A model generated the notes under the pieces. That model worked only from the letters and a program-made list of their open reading frames with translations, did not search any database and was not told the DNA's origin. Both the position numbers and the translations under genes were made by a program. A DNA stretch of 64,000 bases. Source: Agriotes lineatus. Taxonomy: Eukaryota; Arthropoda; Insecta; Coleoptera; Elateridae. Of the stretch, positions 1 to 10,276 are shown one piece after another. Each line of letters begins with the position of its first letter. Within the stretch, counting starts at the first letter, position 1. The DNA is taken from positions 1 through 64,000 of the forward strand of contig CALNHX010002703.1 of NCBI GenBank assembly GCA_940337035.1. The letters run 5' to 3'.

Positions 1-94
1 CACATGGTTCTAGCTCTTGTGGTAGAAACGTTTGTAGAAACGAAAAAGACTAATTACGATTTCATTTATTATGTTACAAGCTTCTTCTTGAGGA

Positions 95-460
95 TACCGT
101 CTCGGGATTAGAGGTTGGCGATCATCATGGTTATTCGTATTTTATTCCAAACTACTCTAAATACTGCGATGGTGCTGCCTACACACAATTATCTGAGTTT
201 GCGTAGTTAGGAGGTTCTTTTTCTTCCGACGCTCCTTTCCCCTTGTATTTTTCCTAGGACCATGGGTTGCAATATATTGTATTTGGGCGTTTCATAATAT
301 GTCTCAGACATTGTAGTTTTCTTCTTTTCACGGTTCTCATTACTTCTAATTCCTTATTCATTCGTCTGAGCATCTCTTCTGCTATGATATTCTCAACATT
401 TTTCGGCAAATCCACATCTCTATTGCTTTTAATCTTGTAATATCGTTTTTCTTTAATGTC
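95..460 (-). pseudogene. RTE-type LINE, C-terminal part of the reverse-transcriptase ORF (decayed)
   Basis: Read on the minus strand, this stretch gives the end of an RTE/BovB-like polyprotein in shifting frames. The order seen is RLKAIEMWI, then EEMLRRMNKELEVMRTVKRR, then KYNILQPMVLGKIQG, then a terminal VFRVVWNKIRITMMIANL followed by a stop at 108-110. This order is characteristic of the region after the RT domain in RTE LINEs. Frameshifts and an in-frame stop break it, so it is dead. A GAA-rich tract just beyond the stop (about 85-92) matches the GAA-type tail of the intact RTE copy at 47431-50636. It is the downstream half of the element that continues at 1478-1900; a small MITE and a hAT element lie between the halves. 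Confidence 0.7.
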
Positions 461-500
461 TACACTTTCATCCCTTACATCAGTTTATAGTATGATCCAA

Positions 501-660
501 AACTATTTTCATTTAGTATGGCTATGGAATAGTTTCTAATTGATAAATGCAACTATAACTTACTTAAAAATCAAATATCAAGTTTGAAATTTAAGTAAAA
601 ACGTAGAAGCATTCATAAATTAGCAACTATTCCATAGCCTTACATAGATGAAAATAATTG
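501..660. repeat. Small foldback MITE inserted in the RTE remnant
   Basis: Inverted arms of about 45-49 bp occupy 502-550 and 612-660. Both contain ggctatggaatagtt read outward, with a few mismatches and a loop of about 60 bp. It sits where only about 20 codons of RTE sequence would be expected, so it is read as an insertion. I could not fix a target duplication. The class is unknown. Confidence 0.55.
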
Positions 661-677
661 TTAGTCATACTATAGAT

Positions 678-1469
678 CAGGGCTGTCCAACATGTGGTCC
701 GCGGGCCGCATGCGGCCCGCCATGATATTTTTACAGCCCGCAGATCGATCGATACTATACTTTCAGAAAACATGAGTCTGGAATATACATTATAAATAAT
801 TAAAAACAATATAAAATAGGTACATAGGACAAAGGTACAAAAATATATCATTCGTAAAAGAATTTTCACTTTATCTGGCAACACTGTGTTAGGAAACAGT
901 CCCGCTCATCTTCGATGCAAGGCTTGTCTTGTCCGTTGTCTCAGTCTAGTTATTGTTTTGTGGTCTGGCAGTTGCTACCAAAACGAATGTTGAGGTAGCA
1001 ATCAGACACCTGTTTTTGATTGTTTTTTTAGTAGTGTTTAGTTCTTGTAGTTGTTAATTAACAATTACTTGGACAGTTTTTATTTATCAACAAATGTCAT
1101 TTTATCTAGCTTACTTATCTCTATATGTAAATTTACATTAATTGATGTAATTTTTTTCTTTTGTCGGTAAGGAAAGGAATTAACCTAAAGTGAATATGAT
1201 TTTTGTTGTTTAGAATCACCTCTCGAACACATGGTGTAAATTTGTCGGTTACCTCAGGGAACACCCTGTATATCTCTTTTATGTTTCAATGCTTTTAGTA
1301 ATGTAACCTAAGCTTCTTGAATAAATAAAAATTAGTATTCAAATATACACGTTTTATATTTATTACAAATCACTTACAAAGTCGCATACGACACATTTTA
1401 TGATGCGGCCCTCATAACCTTAAAATTTTTTGCAGTGGCCCTTGGGTCTTTTGAAGTTGGACAGCCCTG
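678..1469. mobile_element. Non-autonomous hAT-type transposon with perfect 8-bp target duplication
   Basis: The ends are inverted copies of CAGGGCTGTCCAAC (678-691 and 1456-1469). The subterminal sequence on both sides is rich in GCGGCCC, as in hAT elements of the Charlie/SPIN style. The element is flanked by identical 8-mers, ctatagat, at 670-677 and 1470-1477, the target-site length of the hAT superfamily. The interior (792 bp in total) is AT-rich and I see no transposase, so it would need transposase from elsewhere. It landed inside an older RTE LINE remnant. Confidence 0.88.
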
Positions 1470-1477
1470 CTATAGAT

Positions 1478-1900
1478 AATATGTAGCATCTAACCATTCT
1501 CATTCTCAGTTTCAAATTGAGGCTTCTGTTCGTGAAGAATTTTTCGTTTTTATAAAAGCTCTTCTTGCGGTTTCAATTCTTGTTCCTATCTTCTTCTTTT
1601 GCTCCATGGTGGATTCCAGCCAAGTTCCTAAATACTTGCAAAGTTACGTTTTTTATTGTTTTATTGTTTACTATTAGGTTAACCTGCTCTTCTTCCTGGT
1701 AAAGATCATAATCTTCGTTTTCTGAAAATTCATTGTCAGGCCGGCCGTATTGATCGCTGCTACTACTTAGTCGTTTTTATTTCTTGTATGTTTAGGCTAG
1801 TAATAGGGTGTCGTTAGCATATGGTATATTGTTTAGTCTGTTTGTCCTGATTACTACTCAACTGTCATTTTGGGGAAGTGTTTCATTAAATATGTTCTTA
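1478..1900 (-). pseudogene. RTE-type LINE reverse-transcriptase remnant
   Basis: On the minus strand, fragments of an RT core and the following region can be read in several frames. LNNIPYANDTLLLA corresponds to the catalytic FADD/YADD motif with the first Asp changed to Asn. It is followed by NNKTIKNVTLQVFRNLAG, then IGTRIETARRAF and SLNLKLRMRMVRCYI. This is the order in RTE/BovB LINEs, immediately upstream of the piece at 95-460. The changed catalytic residue, stops and frameshifts show that it is inactive. The reading breaks exactly at the hAT element that ends at 1469. Confidence 0.65.
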
Positions 1901-3060
1901 GAGTATACATATTGCTATTAACACATTTTAAGCCTTTATGGTTATAATAGCAATTAATAACATTTCAATCATATCAAATAGTATTTATAAAATTCAAATT
2001 GTATAAAATAGCATTGGCCTAGATAATAATTTGTAAATCATTATTAAAAATAGTGTTAGCCCTGATTTGAACATCAAAATGTAATCAGAGTAAGCTTGGA
2101 AATAATGTAAAACAATGGAAGATCGAAGACAAATAATTGGGGAAAGGAAGCCAAGCTGTGAAGTGGTGTTAATTTTGGCTTCTCCAATAAATAATTATTA
2201 ATACGTGAATAAATACCCTTTTACCAATTCAGTATGTTTGAAATTAATTCTATATTTTTTCGGTACGCTGTAGTAGGTTGCGCTAATTCGTAGCATCTCT
2301 GCAGAGGTTTATAAAAAGTGTTTGATTTGTGCATCGAGTGCTAGCTGTTTTTCGGATATTGTGTATGAGGTTCGAACAGTATAATTGGAGTCCTGTGAGC
2401 TATAGGTAGGCAGCGATCTTTGTGGGCAGCAGCCCTAAGTGTAAGGCAACGGCTGAGTTGGAGGCGTTTTCGAAGCGATCGAGGAGCCGTTCTGCAAGTC
2501 ATCAGCGGCTTGTATCTGCAGGCCAACGGAGAAAGAGGGGCCCAGGCATCGTGGGACTTGTTGGGGCTAGAGCTAAGTCCTACTTTTCTATGAAACATAA
2601 AGGTCAGGAGAGTTTATTCTAAAACATTGAATTTAGTGATTTTCAAGTGGCGTCCGTTTTTTGTGCACTTCCGATAGACGCGTCATTCGAGTGTTTTTTG
2701 TTTGTGACGTGTATTAACTTACTGCTATTATTATCATCTAGCTAACGCTTTAGTTACGTAATCACTGATAATTTTTGAGAAATAGGGAATTTGTTTTGCG
2801 AAACTGTAAGGTTGGATCGCCGTATCTTTATTTGGTTCCCGTTAGTTAAAATATCCTGTATTGTAGCGCTTCCAGTAATTAAATAAACATTGTTCAAAGC
2901 GATTACAATTTTAAATTATTAAAAATATAACACGCTAATTAATTTGATAGCAAATGTGTTTCCAATAATTTATACTAATTCAAGATAATACTTGCTAGGA
3001 TGTAGAAACCCAACCCTGTGAGTTTATAAACTCGTTTATTTAAATAAGTTATAATAACAC
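1901..3060. other. No recognised gene; AT-rich DNA with a GC-richer block
   Basis: Mostly AT-rich sequence with no convincing reading frame. A GC-richer block at about 2380-2620 carries short opposing open frames with no recognisable protein, and I regard those as chance frames. The sequence just upstream of 3060 appears to be the site where the following LINE is truncated. Confidence 0.5.
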
Positions 3061-3072
3061 ACAACATGCGAC

Positions 3073-3453
3073 ATGCCATTAGTCCCCGAAGATATTCATC
3101 ACCCTCCTCTAATTTGTGAAATCGAGTACAGCACTGCGGTATTAGTAGCGTCGAATTCATTTGGTAGTGTCCAATATAATTTTAAGAGAGCTGATTTTAT
3201 GAAATTATACTGTAATTTGCGGGACACTCAGTGGAACTTGGCCGCTGCTTCTACCGTTGAGAGTGCTGTAGATATCTTTAATATAAACTTATATAAAGCC
3301 CTAGACGACTCAGTACCTAAAACATCTTTCAAAAAGCAGATGTACCCTAGTTGGTTCAATGCTCAAATCATTAGGGAAATAAAGAGGAAGGCACGGGTTT
3401 GGAAAAGATACAAACAATTTAAAAATCTCAATGACAAACAAATTTTTAATTAA
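3073..3453 (+). pseudogene. LINE endonuclease-RT linker fragment
   Basis: An open stretch of 126 codons reads PLVPEDIHHPPLICEIEY near the start, then NFKRADFMKLYCNLRDTQW, and later YPSWFNAQIIREIKRKARVWK. This pattern (an HHP motif, a YNF.KADF segment and a P.W...EI....R.K segment) is typical of the region between the APE-type endonuclease and the RT of Jockey/CR1-type LINEs. The frame closes at 3453. The next segment, ending DPSVFWKFVKETKK, continues in another frame to join the RT at 3595. The endonuclease core is absent upstream. Confidence 0.65.
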
Positions 3454-3594
3454 TTAATAAGGGCTAAAATTTGATATTAAAAGTGCATACGAAGAATATG
3501 TAAACTCTATTGAAAATACTATCAATCTGATCCCAGTGTATTCTGGAAATTTGTTAAAGAAACTAAGAAAAATAGCTCCACGGTAACTGAAGAA

Positions 3595-4932
3595 ATGATG
3601 TATGCGGATGAAACTTATAGCAGCAACACTACTATAGTCAATGCTTTTGCAACCTATTTCGAATCCGTTTATCTACACGACGGGGAATTATATGATGTGG
3701 ATCAATTTACCGACATGTCTGTTTGTTCTAACAGTTTTCACATAACTAGCATATCCTCTGAAGATGCAGTTCAAGCTATAAAACTATTGAAACCAAAACG
3801 TTTAGTTGGCCCTGATAGTGTCCCTGCATATGTATTCAAAGCATGTTCCGAATTTTTAATTGAACCTTTAAAATTCATATTCAATTTAATTCTAGAAACT
3901 TCTATATTTCATACAGCCTGGAAACTAACAAAAGTGTGTCCAATAGACAAGGGCGGTAAAAAGTGTGATATAACGAACTACAGACCGGTAGAACTACTTT
4001 CAGTTCCTTGCAAAATTTTCGAATCAATTATTTACAAATACTTATACAGTCATGTTAAACCTCATATCTCGGACTTTCAACATGGATTTATTCCCAAACG
4101 ATTTACTAGTACTAATTTGCTAGTAGTTACGCGAGATACTGTTAATTGCTTTAATAATAATACTCAAATGGATGTAATATATACGGACTATGCTAAAGCA
4201 TTCGACAAGGTAAATCACACTATACTTTTAAAAATATTGTATTCATTTGGCTTCACTCCACAAATGTTACGCTTATTTGCATCATATCTTCAGAACAGGC
4301 GCCAGTATGTAGTATATAACAATTGTGTATCACGTGAGTTTAACGTTTTATCAGGAGTTCCACAGGGCTCTAACCTAGGGCCGTTATTGTTCCTGATCTT
4401 AATTAATGATCTACCCGATGTAATAACCTATTCTAAATGTCTACTGTTTGCTGATGACTTAAAAATTTATAAGAGTATATCTTGCATTAACGACTGTCAA
4501 TTATTACAATTTGACCTTGAAAAAATCTTTCAATGGTCGGTTGTAAACCGCCTTTCATTTAATATAAATAACTGTGCTATAGTTAGCTACACTCGCAAAC
4601 AATCAATAATAACCTTTAACTATACACTTGATGATCAGAATGTTTGTAGGAAAGACAATATAAAAGATCTGGGTATACAGTTTGATAATCAACTTACTTT
4701 TAACTTAAATATTCTTCACTGCGTTAACTCGGCTTATAGACAACTTGGATTTGTTATACGGAACGCCAGATCGGTTAGTCAAATTCACTCCCTAATTTTT
4801 GTATATAATATGTTTGTGAGACCACACTTAAAATATGGATGTGTTATTTGGTCACCATATTACAACAATTATAAGAATTTAATAGAAAAGGTAAAAAAAA
4901 TGTTTACGCTTCTTGTATTTCAAAATGCATAG
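3595..4932 (+). pseudogene. LINE reverse transcriptase domain (Jockey/CR1-like)
   Basis: A 445-codon open frame holds most of an RT. It copies element RNA into DNA at a nicked chromosomal site. Visible blocks are KLTKVCPIDKGG and NYRPVELLSVPCKIFE (about residues 111-145), YTDYAKAFDKV (about 196-206), GVPQGSNLGPLLF (254-266) and the catalytic FADD at 285-288. The thumb-like region after it includes KDLGIQFDNQL and PHLKYGCVIWSPYY. The catalytic residues are intact. The real protein would have begun far upstream, so the annotated Met is only the first in an interrupted frame. The frame shifts near 4913-4932 into the tail segment. Confidence 0.8.
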
Positions 4933-5272
4933 GGTCTATCCTCTCTATCTACCCTATACTGAATTGCTTAAAGAGTCTAATTTCTTAAGTTTAGAAAAAA
5001 GAAGAGCTTTGCAGTCATGCATATTTATTTTCAAATTAGTTAGATCGGCTGTAGATTGTGATACCCTTTTATCGGAGCTGCATTTTCATGTACTCTCACA
5101 CAACTCTAGGAATACCTTTGTTTTTTCAATACCGAATTACAGAACGAATTATGCCTATAATTCGCCAATGTTGCGTATGTGTTCGATTTGTAACAACTTT
5201 TCGGAGATAGATATTTATCACTGCAGTTTAAAAAAAATTAAGTTTTATGTAAATAGAGCAATAGCTCGTTAA
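4913..5272 (+). pseudogene. LINE C-terminal tail (same element)
   Basis: This 119-codon frame overlaps the end of the RT frame by 20 bp and continues the same protein after a frameshift. It contains a Leu-rich RRALQSCIFIFKLVRS segment and ends with a cluster (MLRMCSICNNFSEIDIYHCS) like the C-terminal ends of Jockey/CR1-type polyproteins. It ends in a normal stop, followed by AT-rich 3' UTR-like sequence. Confidence 0.6.
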
Positions 5273-5408
5273 ACGGATGCCATTTATATTTTATTTATAA
5301 TTATAATAATTGATTTCTTTTTGCACGTACTTTAGCAACTAGCTAATATATAGATCTTTTTTTCCCTTAATTTGCAAGTTTGTAATATCCTTTATCTAAT
5401 AGACTTGT

Positions 5409-5587
5409 CGCTGTTTCAGCAGCCAAACCGTAAGAGATAGAGAAAAAAGTTATGAAAGTTATATGTTTGGAATGGTCATGTCAGGTCAGGAACAGAATTT
5501 CAGTCACGTGACACTTCCGGCTTTCGAGAAATCACCTAATTTCTCGAAAACCGGAAGTGTCAGTACGCTGTTTCAGCAGCCGAACGG
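5409..5587. repeat. Near-perfect hairpin flanked by 22-bp direct repeats
   Basis: Arms 5510-5532 and 5539-5561 pair over 23 bp with one mismatch around a 6-nt loop. Their outer part is gacacttccgg/ccggaagtgtc. Imperfect direct copies of cgctgtttcagcagcc lie at 5409 and 5566, 157 bp apart. The arrangement could be a small inserted foldback or a slipped duplication in the LINE 3' UTR. No protein is encoded. Confidence 0.6.
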
Positions 5588-5989
5588 AGCTGCGACCCTC
5601 TGCGCCTTAAAACCTCGATCGGTTAGGCAACCACTTTGACAGCTTCCAGAATGTTCCGATGCGGCGTACCACTTTGACTCCTTCCAGGTCTGGGTACAGT
5701 TTTTATTTAATACACGTTCTATTTGAAAAACGGTATTTTTTGTTCTTTTAAATGAGACATTTGTCTCACTGGGTTGCTAGTACTTATCTAATATTTATGT
5801 CAACTATAGTTATAGGTGATTTTCGTCTCTGATACCCATTTTTACTTGTTTGCTTTGCCACTACCATACAATCTAACTAACTAACTAACTAATTAATACC
5901 TTACTGTATGCATTGTACGAATTTTGTTTAATAGTAGCCTGTAATTGGTTGATCTGTTGGCTACTTGCTAAAATAAATAAATAAATAAA

Positions 5990-6260
5990 CAAATAAAACT
6001 CACAAAAATATATTAAATAGCAAAGGTGATAAGAATGCACCCTTGTCTTGACCCCACGTTTCATCATTATTAATTGCATGTCAAATTTCCTCTAGCGTGA
6101 ATTCTGAACCACGGACTTCATTCTCATTGCAGCTAGGTTTCTGAGTTTTTTCATCTTCACATAGTTATTCTATATCTTGATTCTACTTTTTCAGTTTCTC
6201 GGGTTCTATAATAATATTTCAGTTGTTGCTTATAACTACACTCTCCTGCTTTTTTTCGCC
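5990..6260 (-). pseudogene. Decayed LINE reverse-transcriptase fragment
   Basis: The minus strand reads GAFLSPLLFNIFL around 6015-6060. This is the RT block normally seen as RQGC.LSPLLFN.Y, with neighbouring TWGQDK upstream in frame. The rest is broken by stops. It is probably an RTE-type copy like others in the window, but the match is short. The preceding AAATA repeats (5970-5998) may be the poly-A-like tail of another insertion. Confidence 0.4.
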
Positions 6261-6311
6261 CATACGTATTAGGATTTTTTTTGTATATTTTGAAATTATC
6301 ATGTTGTTTCT

Positions 6312-6650
6312 TTTTCTTCTTCTTCTTCTTTTATAGTAGGTGTTACACCTGTTTTTCTTCACGTTTTTTTTTATAATACTTGATTACACTATAGAGTGTC
6401 TATTCATGACGACAACCAGCCCTCCGCCCACCTCTTCTTCAGTCTACTCGGATCTCTTTTTTCTGTGGGCTTCAAATCCCTGGTTATTTTTATTAATCTA
6501 TCGTTGTGTGCTCTGCTGACGTGATTGTCCCACTCTTTCCTTCTTTCTTTTCACAATTTTGATGACGTCCATTACGTTACCTTGGTCTCTTATATCTTGA
6601 TGTTGTTTCTTATCTTCTTCAATTTCTCAACATCTCTCATCCATCTATGT
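6312..6650 (-). pseudogene. RTE-type LINE 3' end with GAA tail
   Basis: On the minus strand the sequence reads WDNHVSRA, then RLIKITRDLKPTEKRDPSRL and KKRWAEGW before a stop near 6406. This is the C-terminal pattern of RTE RT ORFs, where W..HV.R.. precedes R.PGRPK.RW. Downstream in that sense (6312-6331) is a GAA repeat, the same 3' tail type as at 47431. Only a few dozen codons survive. Confidence 0.5.
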
Positions 6651-6721
6651 TTATTTTGCTACCATTACTTTAGCTTTGATTATTCTTTTTATAGTTCTAT
6701 ATTTTTCTTCGTTGATATTTT

Positions 6722-7513
6722 TATATAATAATAATAATAATATTTATTCCATTATCTACATATGTACATATATTTACAATTTATAATATAATGGAATCTT
6801 AAGGTGAAGTTCAGTAGCCTGTTTTTCAACTCCACCTTAAATATGCTATAAAAAAACTTAATTGAATTTCGTGCCTAAAATACCTTTTAAACTTTTTTTT
6901 TTGCTGTTGATGAGAAAGGGCAACTGAAATAATTGCAAACAAGCAGACAAGGACCACGTGAAGCACACTGGTTTAAAAAAAAATGATAATTACTGATTAT
7001 GAAATAAGTATTTAAAAAGAGCCGGTTTAAATCATCGCAAAGATAAATTTTTAAAGCGTTTTGGCAAGTTATTTATCGTTTTCGCGACAGTGTAGGAAAA
7101 TGACCTTTGGAAAAGAGCCAACCTGTGTTGAGGAACTGTCAGAGTCCATTTATGCCTCAGATTTAAATTATGTACATCTGTTCTGTAGGTAATTTTATTG
7201 TAAAGGTAAGCTGGTTGCTTTTCTACAATAATTTTCATAAATAACGAGGAACTCTGAAGAAGTCTTCGGTTTTTCATGTTCAGCCACCCAGTGTCAGATA
7301 ATTTATATGAGATGTGCTCGTATTTTCTGATCCCATGAACATATCTCAAGCAGGCATTTTGGACTCTCTGGATTCGTTTACATGAATCTAGATCCAAACA
7401 GGGATCATACACTTCAGAACAGAACGTGAAATGTGATAAAACAAGAGTTTCACAAAGAATCGATTTTACTGCTTTATTGAGATATATTCTTCTTTCTTCC
7501 ACTTGTAACATAT
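6722..7513 (-). mobile_element. 5'-truncated LINE (I/Jockey-like) with TAA-repeat tail
   Basis: An open frame at 7032-7511 (159 codons) reads the end of a LINE reverse transcriptase. Key parts are LVLSHFTFCSEVYDPCLD, RIQRVQNACLRYVHGIRKYEHIS and INNLPKRFKNLS, the usual order after the RT catalytic core. It is followed by about 300 bp of 3' UTR and a TAA-type repeat at 6727-6745, as in I-type LINEs. The element starts abruptly near 7513, so it is a typical 5'-truncated insertion. The clade call is uncertain, and it is inactive because the catalytic core is absent. Confidence 0.65.
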
Positions 7514-7959
7514 CCTATGCCATCCGAGGATGTGTTACGCTTCGTTGGCGCATCTATTAATTTCGATGTCTGTGGTTCAGATTTCGTATTTCGCACGCGT
7601 GAGTCACGCCTACCTTTCGCTTTGAGTTCGTGAAGTGACAGTCTGCAATAATTGTTCTCCGGTTCTTTCTGGTCTCGTCTTAATGTCGCGACGGAGTCAG
7701 GTTGAGCGTTTAGTAGAGTGTCCAGCGGATGTATAGGCTAACAGAAGGTTATTGTGTAGTATCTGCCCTCGCCACTGTCGGTGGATCGTTGTATTGCTAG
7801 TCTATTAATTAGGCCAATTAGGGAATTCTGTCCCACGCCATATCGGCGGATCCAACGCTGGCTGATCTATTTTTGCAGGTGTACAAAATCACCTTGGTCC
7901 GCAAGTGTGGACCTCCATTCCGGCCCCTTGCAGTTAGTCCTAAAGCATCGTCAATCCAA

Positions 7960-8620
7960 AAAAACATTTTTTTTGTTTATTGGTCTTTCTGTGTGTCTGT
8001 CTGTGTGTGAACAGAATATCTCAAAAACGAAAATGGGTATGGCGTTGAAACTCTATATATAAGTTTTGTGTACTATCTAGATGCGGCAGCAAGCTTTTGA
8101 AAAATATCGCATAACCGGCAGTATGGTGTTTTCGATTTTTTCAAAAACTCTATAACGATTTTTTTCGAACTTTACATTTTCATTACATTTTTAATGTGAG
8201 ATAGGTGATTTTCAAGTTGAATACCTTTAAAATGGGTTTCTTTTTTTATTAACTCCTATTTTAAATAGAACATCCGGTATATTATTACATTTTTGAATTC
8301 AGCTTGAAATTTTAAAGAAAATCGTACGACACTCATTAATGACCAATAGAAAAATTAGTTCACGAGCCGTAACCAAGACAATAAAAAAATTTCTTGGAAA
8401 TTTTTTGTAGGTAGACCAACCTAACTGTGAGGGTTTGTGGCGTTACGATTTTCTTACCGAATCTGCATTCGAGCATTAATTCATATCCGGAAATTATTTT
8501 CGTGCATTCCAACAACGTCCTAATTTGCCCTCGCGTCCCGCTCGGGCAAATTAATACGACGTTGTTGGACCGCACTCAAAAAAATTTCCGGAAAGAATTA
8601 ATGCTCTTATGAGATTATAT
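7960..8620 (+). repeat. Dispersed repeat, copy 1 (short CTGT head, long palindromic tail)
   Basis: From about 7960 to 8290 this parallels 15464-15985. The shared order is a stretch of a's and t's, a GTCTGTCTGTGT head (short here), gaacaRaatatc, ggcgttgaaact.catatata, agcaagcttttgaaaa, cataaccgg.agtatgg, and finally aattaactcctattttaaatagaac.tccgg. The tail here contains a long imperfect palindrome. It has no recognisable protein. Two copies in one window suggest a mobile repeat of unknown class. Confidence 0.65.
8471..8606. repeat. Long imperfect palindrome (about 60-bp arms)
   Basis: The left arm 8471-8530 and right arm 8544-8606 are inverted copies. Shared blocks are gagcattaatt, tccggaaatt, ccaacaacgt and taatttgccc. 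A 13-bp loop separates them. It could extrude as a cruciform and is probably the end or core of a foldback element within the dispersed repeat. Confidence 0.7.
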
Positions 8621-8839
8621 GTGAAAATTTATCTCTTCAACTAACGCTCTATTTTGTACGGTTTCTGTAGAATTTGTAATTTTTGAAAAATTTTGACAAT
8701 TGCTTAAAAATTAAAAATCAAATTTTTGGATAATTGCGTGTATCACACTAGATTTTTTTATTAAAATTACCCACTTAGGGTAATGTCTTGTTTTTTAACT
8801 GTTTCAAAAATGAAATTTAACTGTTCTATTGCATACTTC

Positions 8840-9062
8840 GTCTTCTTCTTCCGCAGTTGGTGCATATTCTTAGATCTTTGTCCTTATTTCCTAAGTATTA
8901 TATGGCGTCTTTTGATGTTTTTCGTCATTCATTATTTTGCCACTTAGATTACCCATACTAATAATGTTAATGTTTAGTCTGTTCATTTCAGCTATGGCAT
9001 TATCTAATTATTCTAACTGATGTAAACTTTGAACATTCCACATCGCAGTTCTTATTCTCACT
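8840..9062 (-). pseudogene. RTE-type endonuclease N-terminal remnant joined to a GAA tail
   Basis: The minus strand reads IRTAMWNVQSLHQLE, then LDNAIAEMNRLNINIISMG. This is the start of an APE-type endonuclease as in RTE LINEs (typically LRIATWNVRTL...EM.R.NIDILG.SE). It has one in-frame stop. After about 60 codons it passes into GAAGAAGAAGA-type sequence, so the central 2-3 kb of the element is missing. It may be a deletion derivative mobilised by an intact RTE. Confidence 0.5.
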
Positions 9063-9112
9063 CATTTGTCCATAACTCAATTGTAGCTCATCTAAGGTCC
9101 GTTTTCTTAATA

Positions 9113-9703
9113 CAGTATGGCCATTAATTTACAGTACTAAAAATTTCAAATTTTTTTCACTTAAAATAATATTTAATAATAAATTAACACTTAAGTATTA
9201 GCTTTACGCATAACATTTTCTAAGTGCCCTCCATTACGTTGGACGCACAGTTCGTATCGTTTTTGCATATTTGTGGCCATATTTGAAAATAGAGGCTGTT
9301 GCATCTGTCGTATCGCTTCTGTAATTTTCTCTTTTAACTGTTGTATTGTCTTCCAGCTTTACCTTTTCCTTGGTGTAGCACACTTCCAGTTCTTCTAAAT
9401 TTGGTTATAATGTCCAGTACAATATGATTACTTGGTGCCTGTTTATTGAAATGCTCCGAAAATTGTTCGCGGAAGAATTTAATGCTTGGACCATTTTGTC
9501 TACCTAAAACGTATAAGCGAAAATAGTACTCAACTAAAAAGACTTTTTCTTCAGTAGATAACATTATTTACGAACTTAAAACATATTAGTACATCTAACC
9601 AAAATCAAACGTCAATGTTTATGTCAAATAACAGTGTCAATTGTTAGAGGTTTAAGCAAAAGTAGGCCTGCCGTTTCAGTACTGTAAATTAATAGCCATT
9701 CTG
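9113..9703 (-). mobile_element. Internally deleted mariner-like transposon
   Basis: Inverted ends of about 27 bp share cattaatttacagtact (outer part CAGTATGGC / CAGAATGGC). They are flanked by TA at 9111-9112 and 9704-9705, the Tc1/mariner target site. Inside, on the minus strand, are only the beginning and the end of a transposase, so about 1 kb has been lost. The whole element is 591 bp. Confidence 0.8.
9191..9564 (-). pseudogene. Deleted transposase: N-terminal HTH fused to C-terminal tail
   Basis: The frame at 9334-9564 begins MLSTEEKVFLVEYYFRLYVL and includes RTGSVLHQGKGKAGR. I recall this helix-turn-helix N-terminus (DUF4817-like) from insect mariner-type transposases. One frame over, the sequence continues directly as LKEKITEAIRQMQ, then RYELCVQRNGGHLENVM and a stop at 9191-9193, which is the usual C-terminus. 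The catalytic DDE core is entirely absent and the two parts are out of frame, so the product cannot work. The ends may still be usable by a related transposase. Confidence 0.75.
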
Positions 9704-9705
9704 TA

Positions 9706-10276
9706 CTGTCAACATCATTACTTGGCACATTGAGCTTCCTTAAGTTTACTACAATATTTCGTTGTTTCTAAAAGACTTCCATCAGAAACACCTCTATTGC
9801 ACCTAACATTTGCATATATAAACTCATAATGTCATTCACAATTGCCATAAGAACTGTGCTATAATCCTTAATCTGCGTAATTTTTAACAGTGTAAAACAT
9901 CTACTTAGAAAAATGTCAAAACACCATTTGGTATTTTGTTAGAGTTATTGAAAGGCAAAGTATATTTTATAAGCAAGCTAGGTTGTTATTCATTAACTAT
10001 AGCCTCTTTTATCTTTCGGTGTTAAGGACCATTCATGCCTCACCAGAAGTGCGACTGAGGTAATGAGCCGCTCGCGACTTACATTACACTTTCTCGCATC
10101 CGTTGCTATTTATTTAGTAAATAATTACTTCTGACACTTCCTAGTTAATAAACAATGCCACCACAGTTAATTTAACCTATTTAAATAGACGTCTGTCAAC
10201 TTCACTTAGTAAATTCTTAAATGTAACTAGGTGGCCTACACTGCTAAGTAAAAATTAAATCAAGGCCAACCGCAAG
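9706..10276. other. No recognised feature
   Basis: AT-rich sequence with short scattered open frames and no motif that I can assign. The strand with the downstream host-like pseudogene has no obvious continuation here. Confidence 0.5.

Larger units (their letters stand above)
3060..5892 (+). mobile_element. 5'-truncated Jockey/CR1-like LINE
   Basis: The order is an endonuclease-to-RT linker, a reverse transcriptase and a C-terminal cysteine-containing tail, all on the plus strand in adjoining frames. The 5' part (ORF1 and endonuclease core) is missing, as expected from incomplete target-primed reverse transcription. The 3' limit is uncertain. A plausible end is the CTAA repeat at about 5871-5892, with the hairpin at 5409-5587 either in the 3' UTR or inserted there. 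The Jockey/CR1 placement rests on the linker and RT motifs only. Confidence 0.6.

Noticed and set aside
627..884. An 85-codon minus-strand frame
   Set aside because: It crosses the left end of the hAT element and two unrelated sequences; a chance frame.
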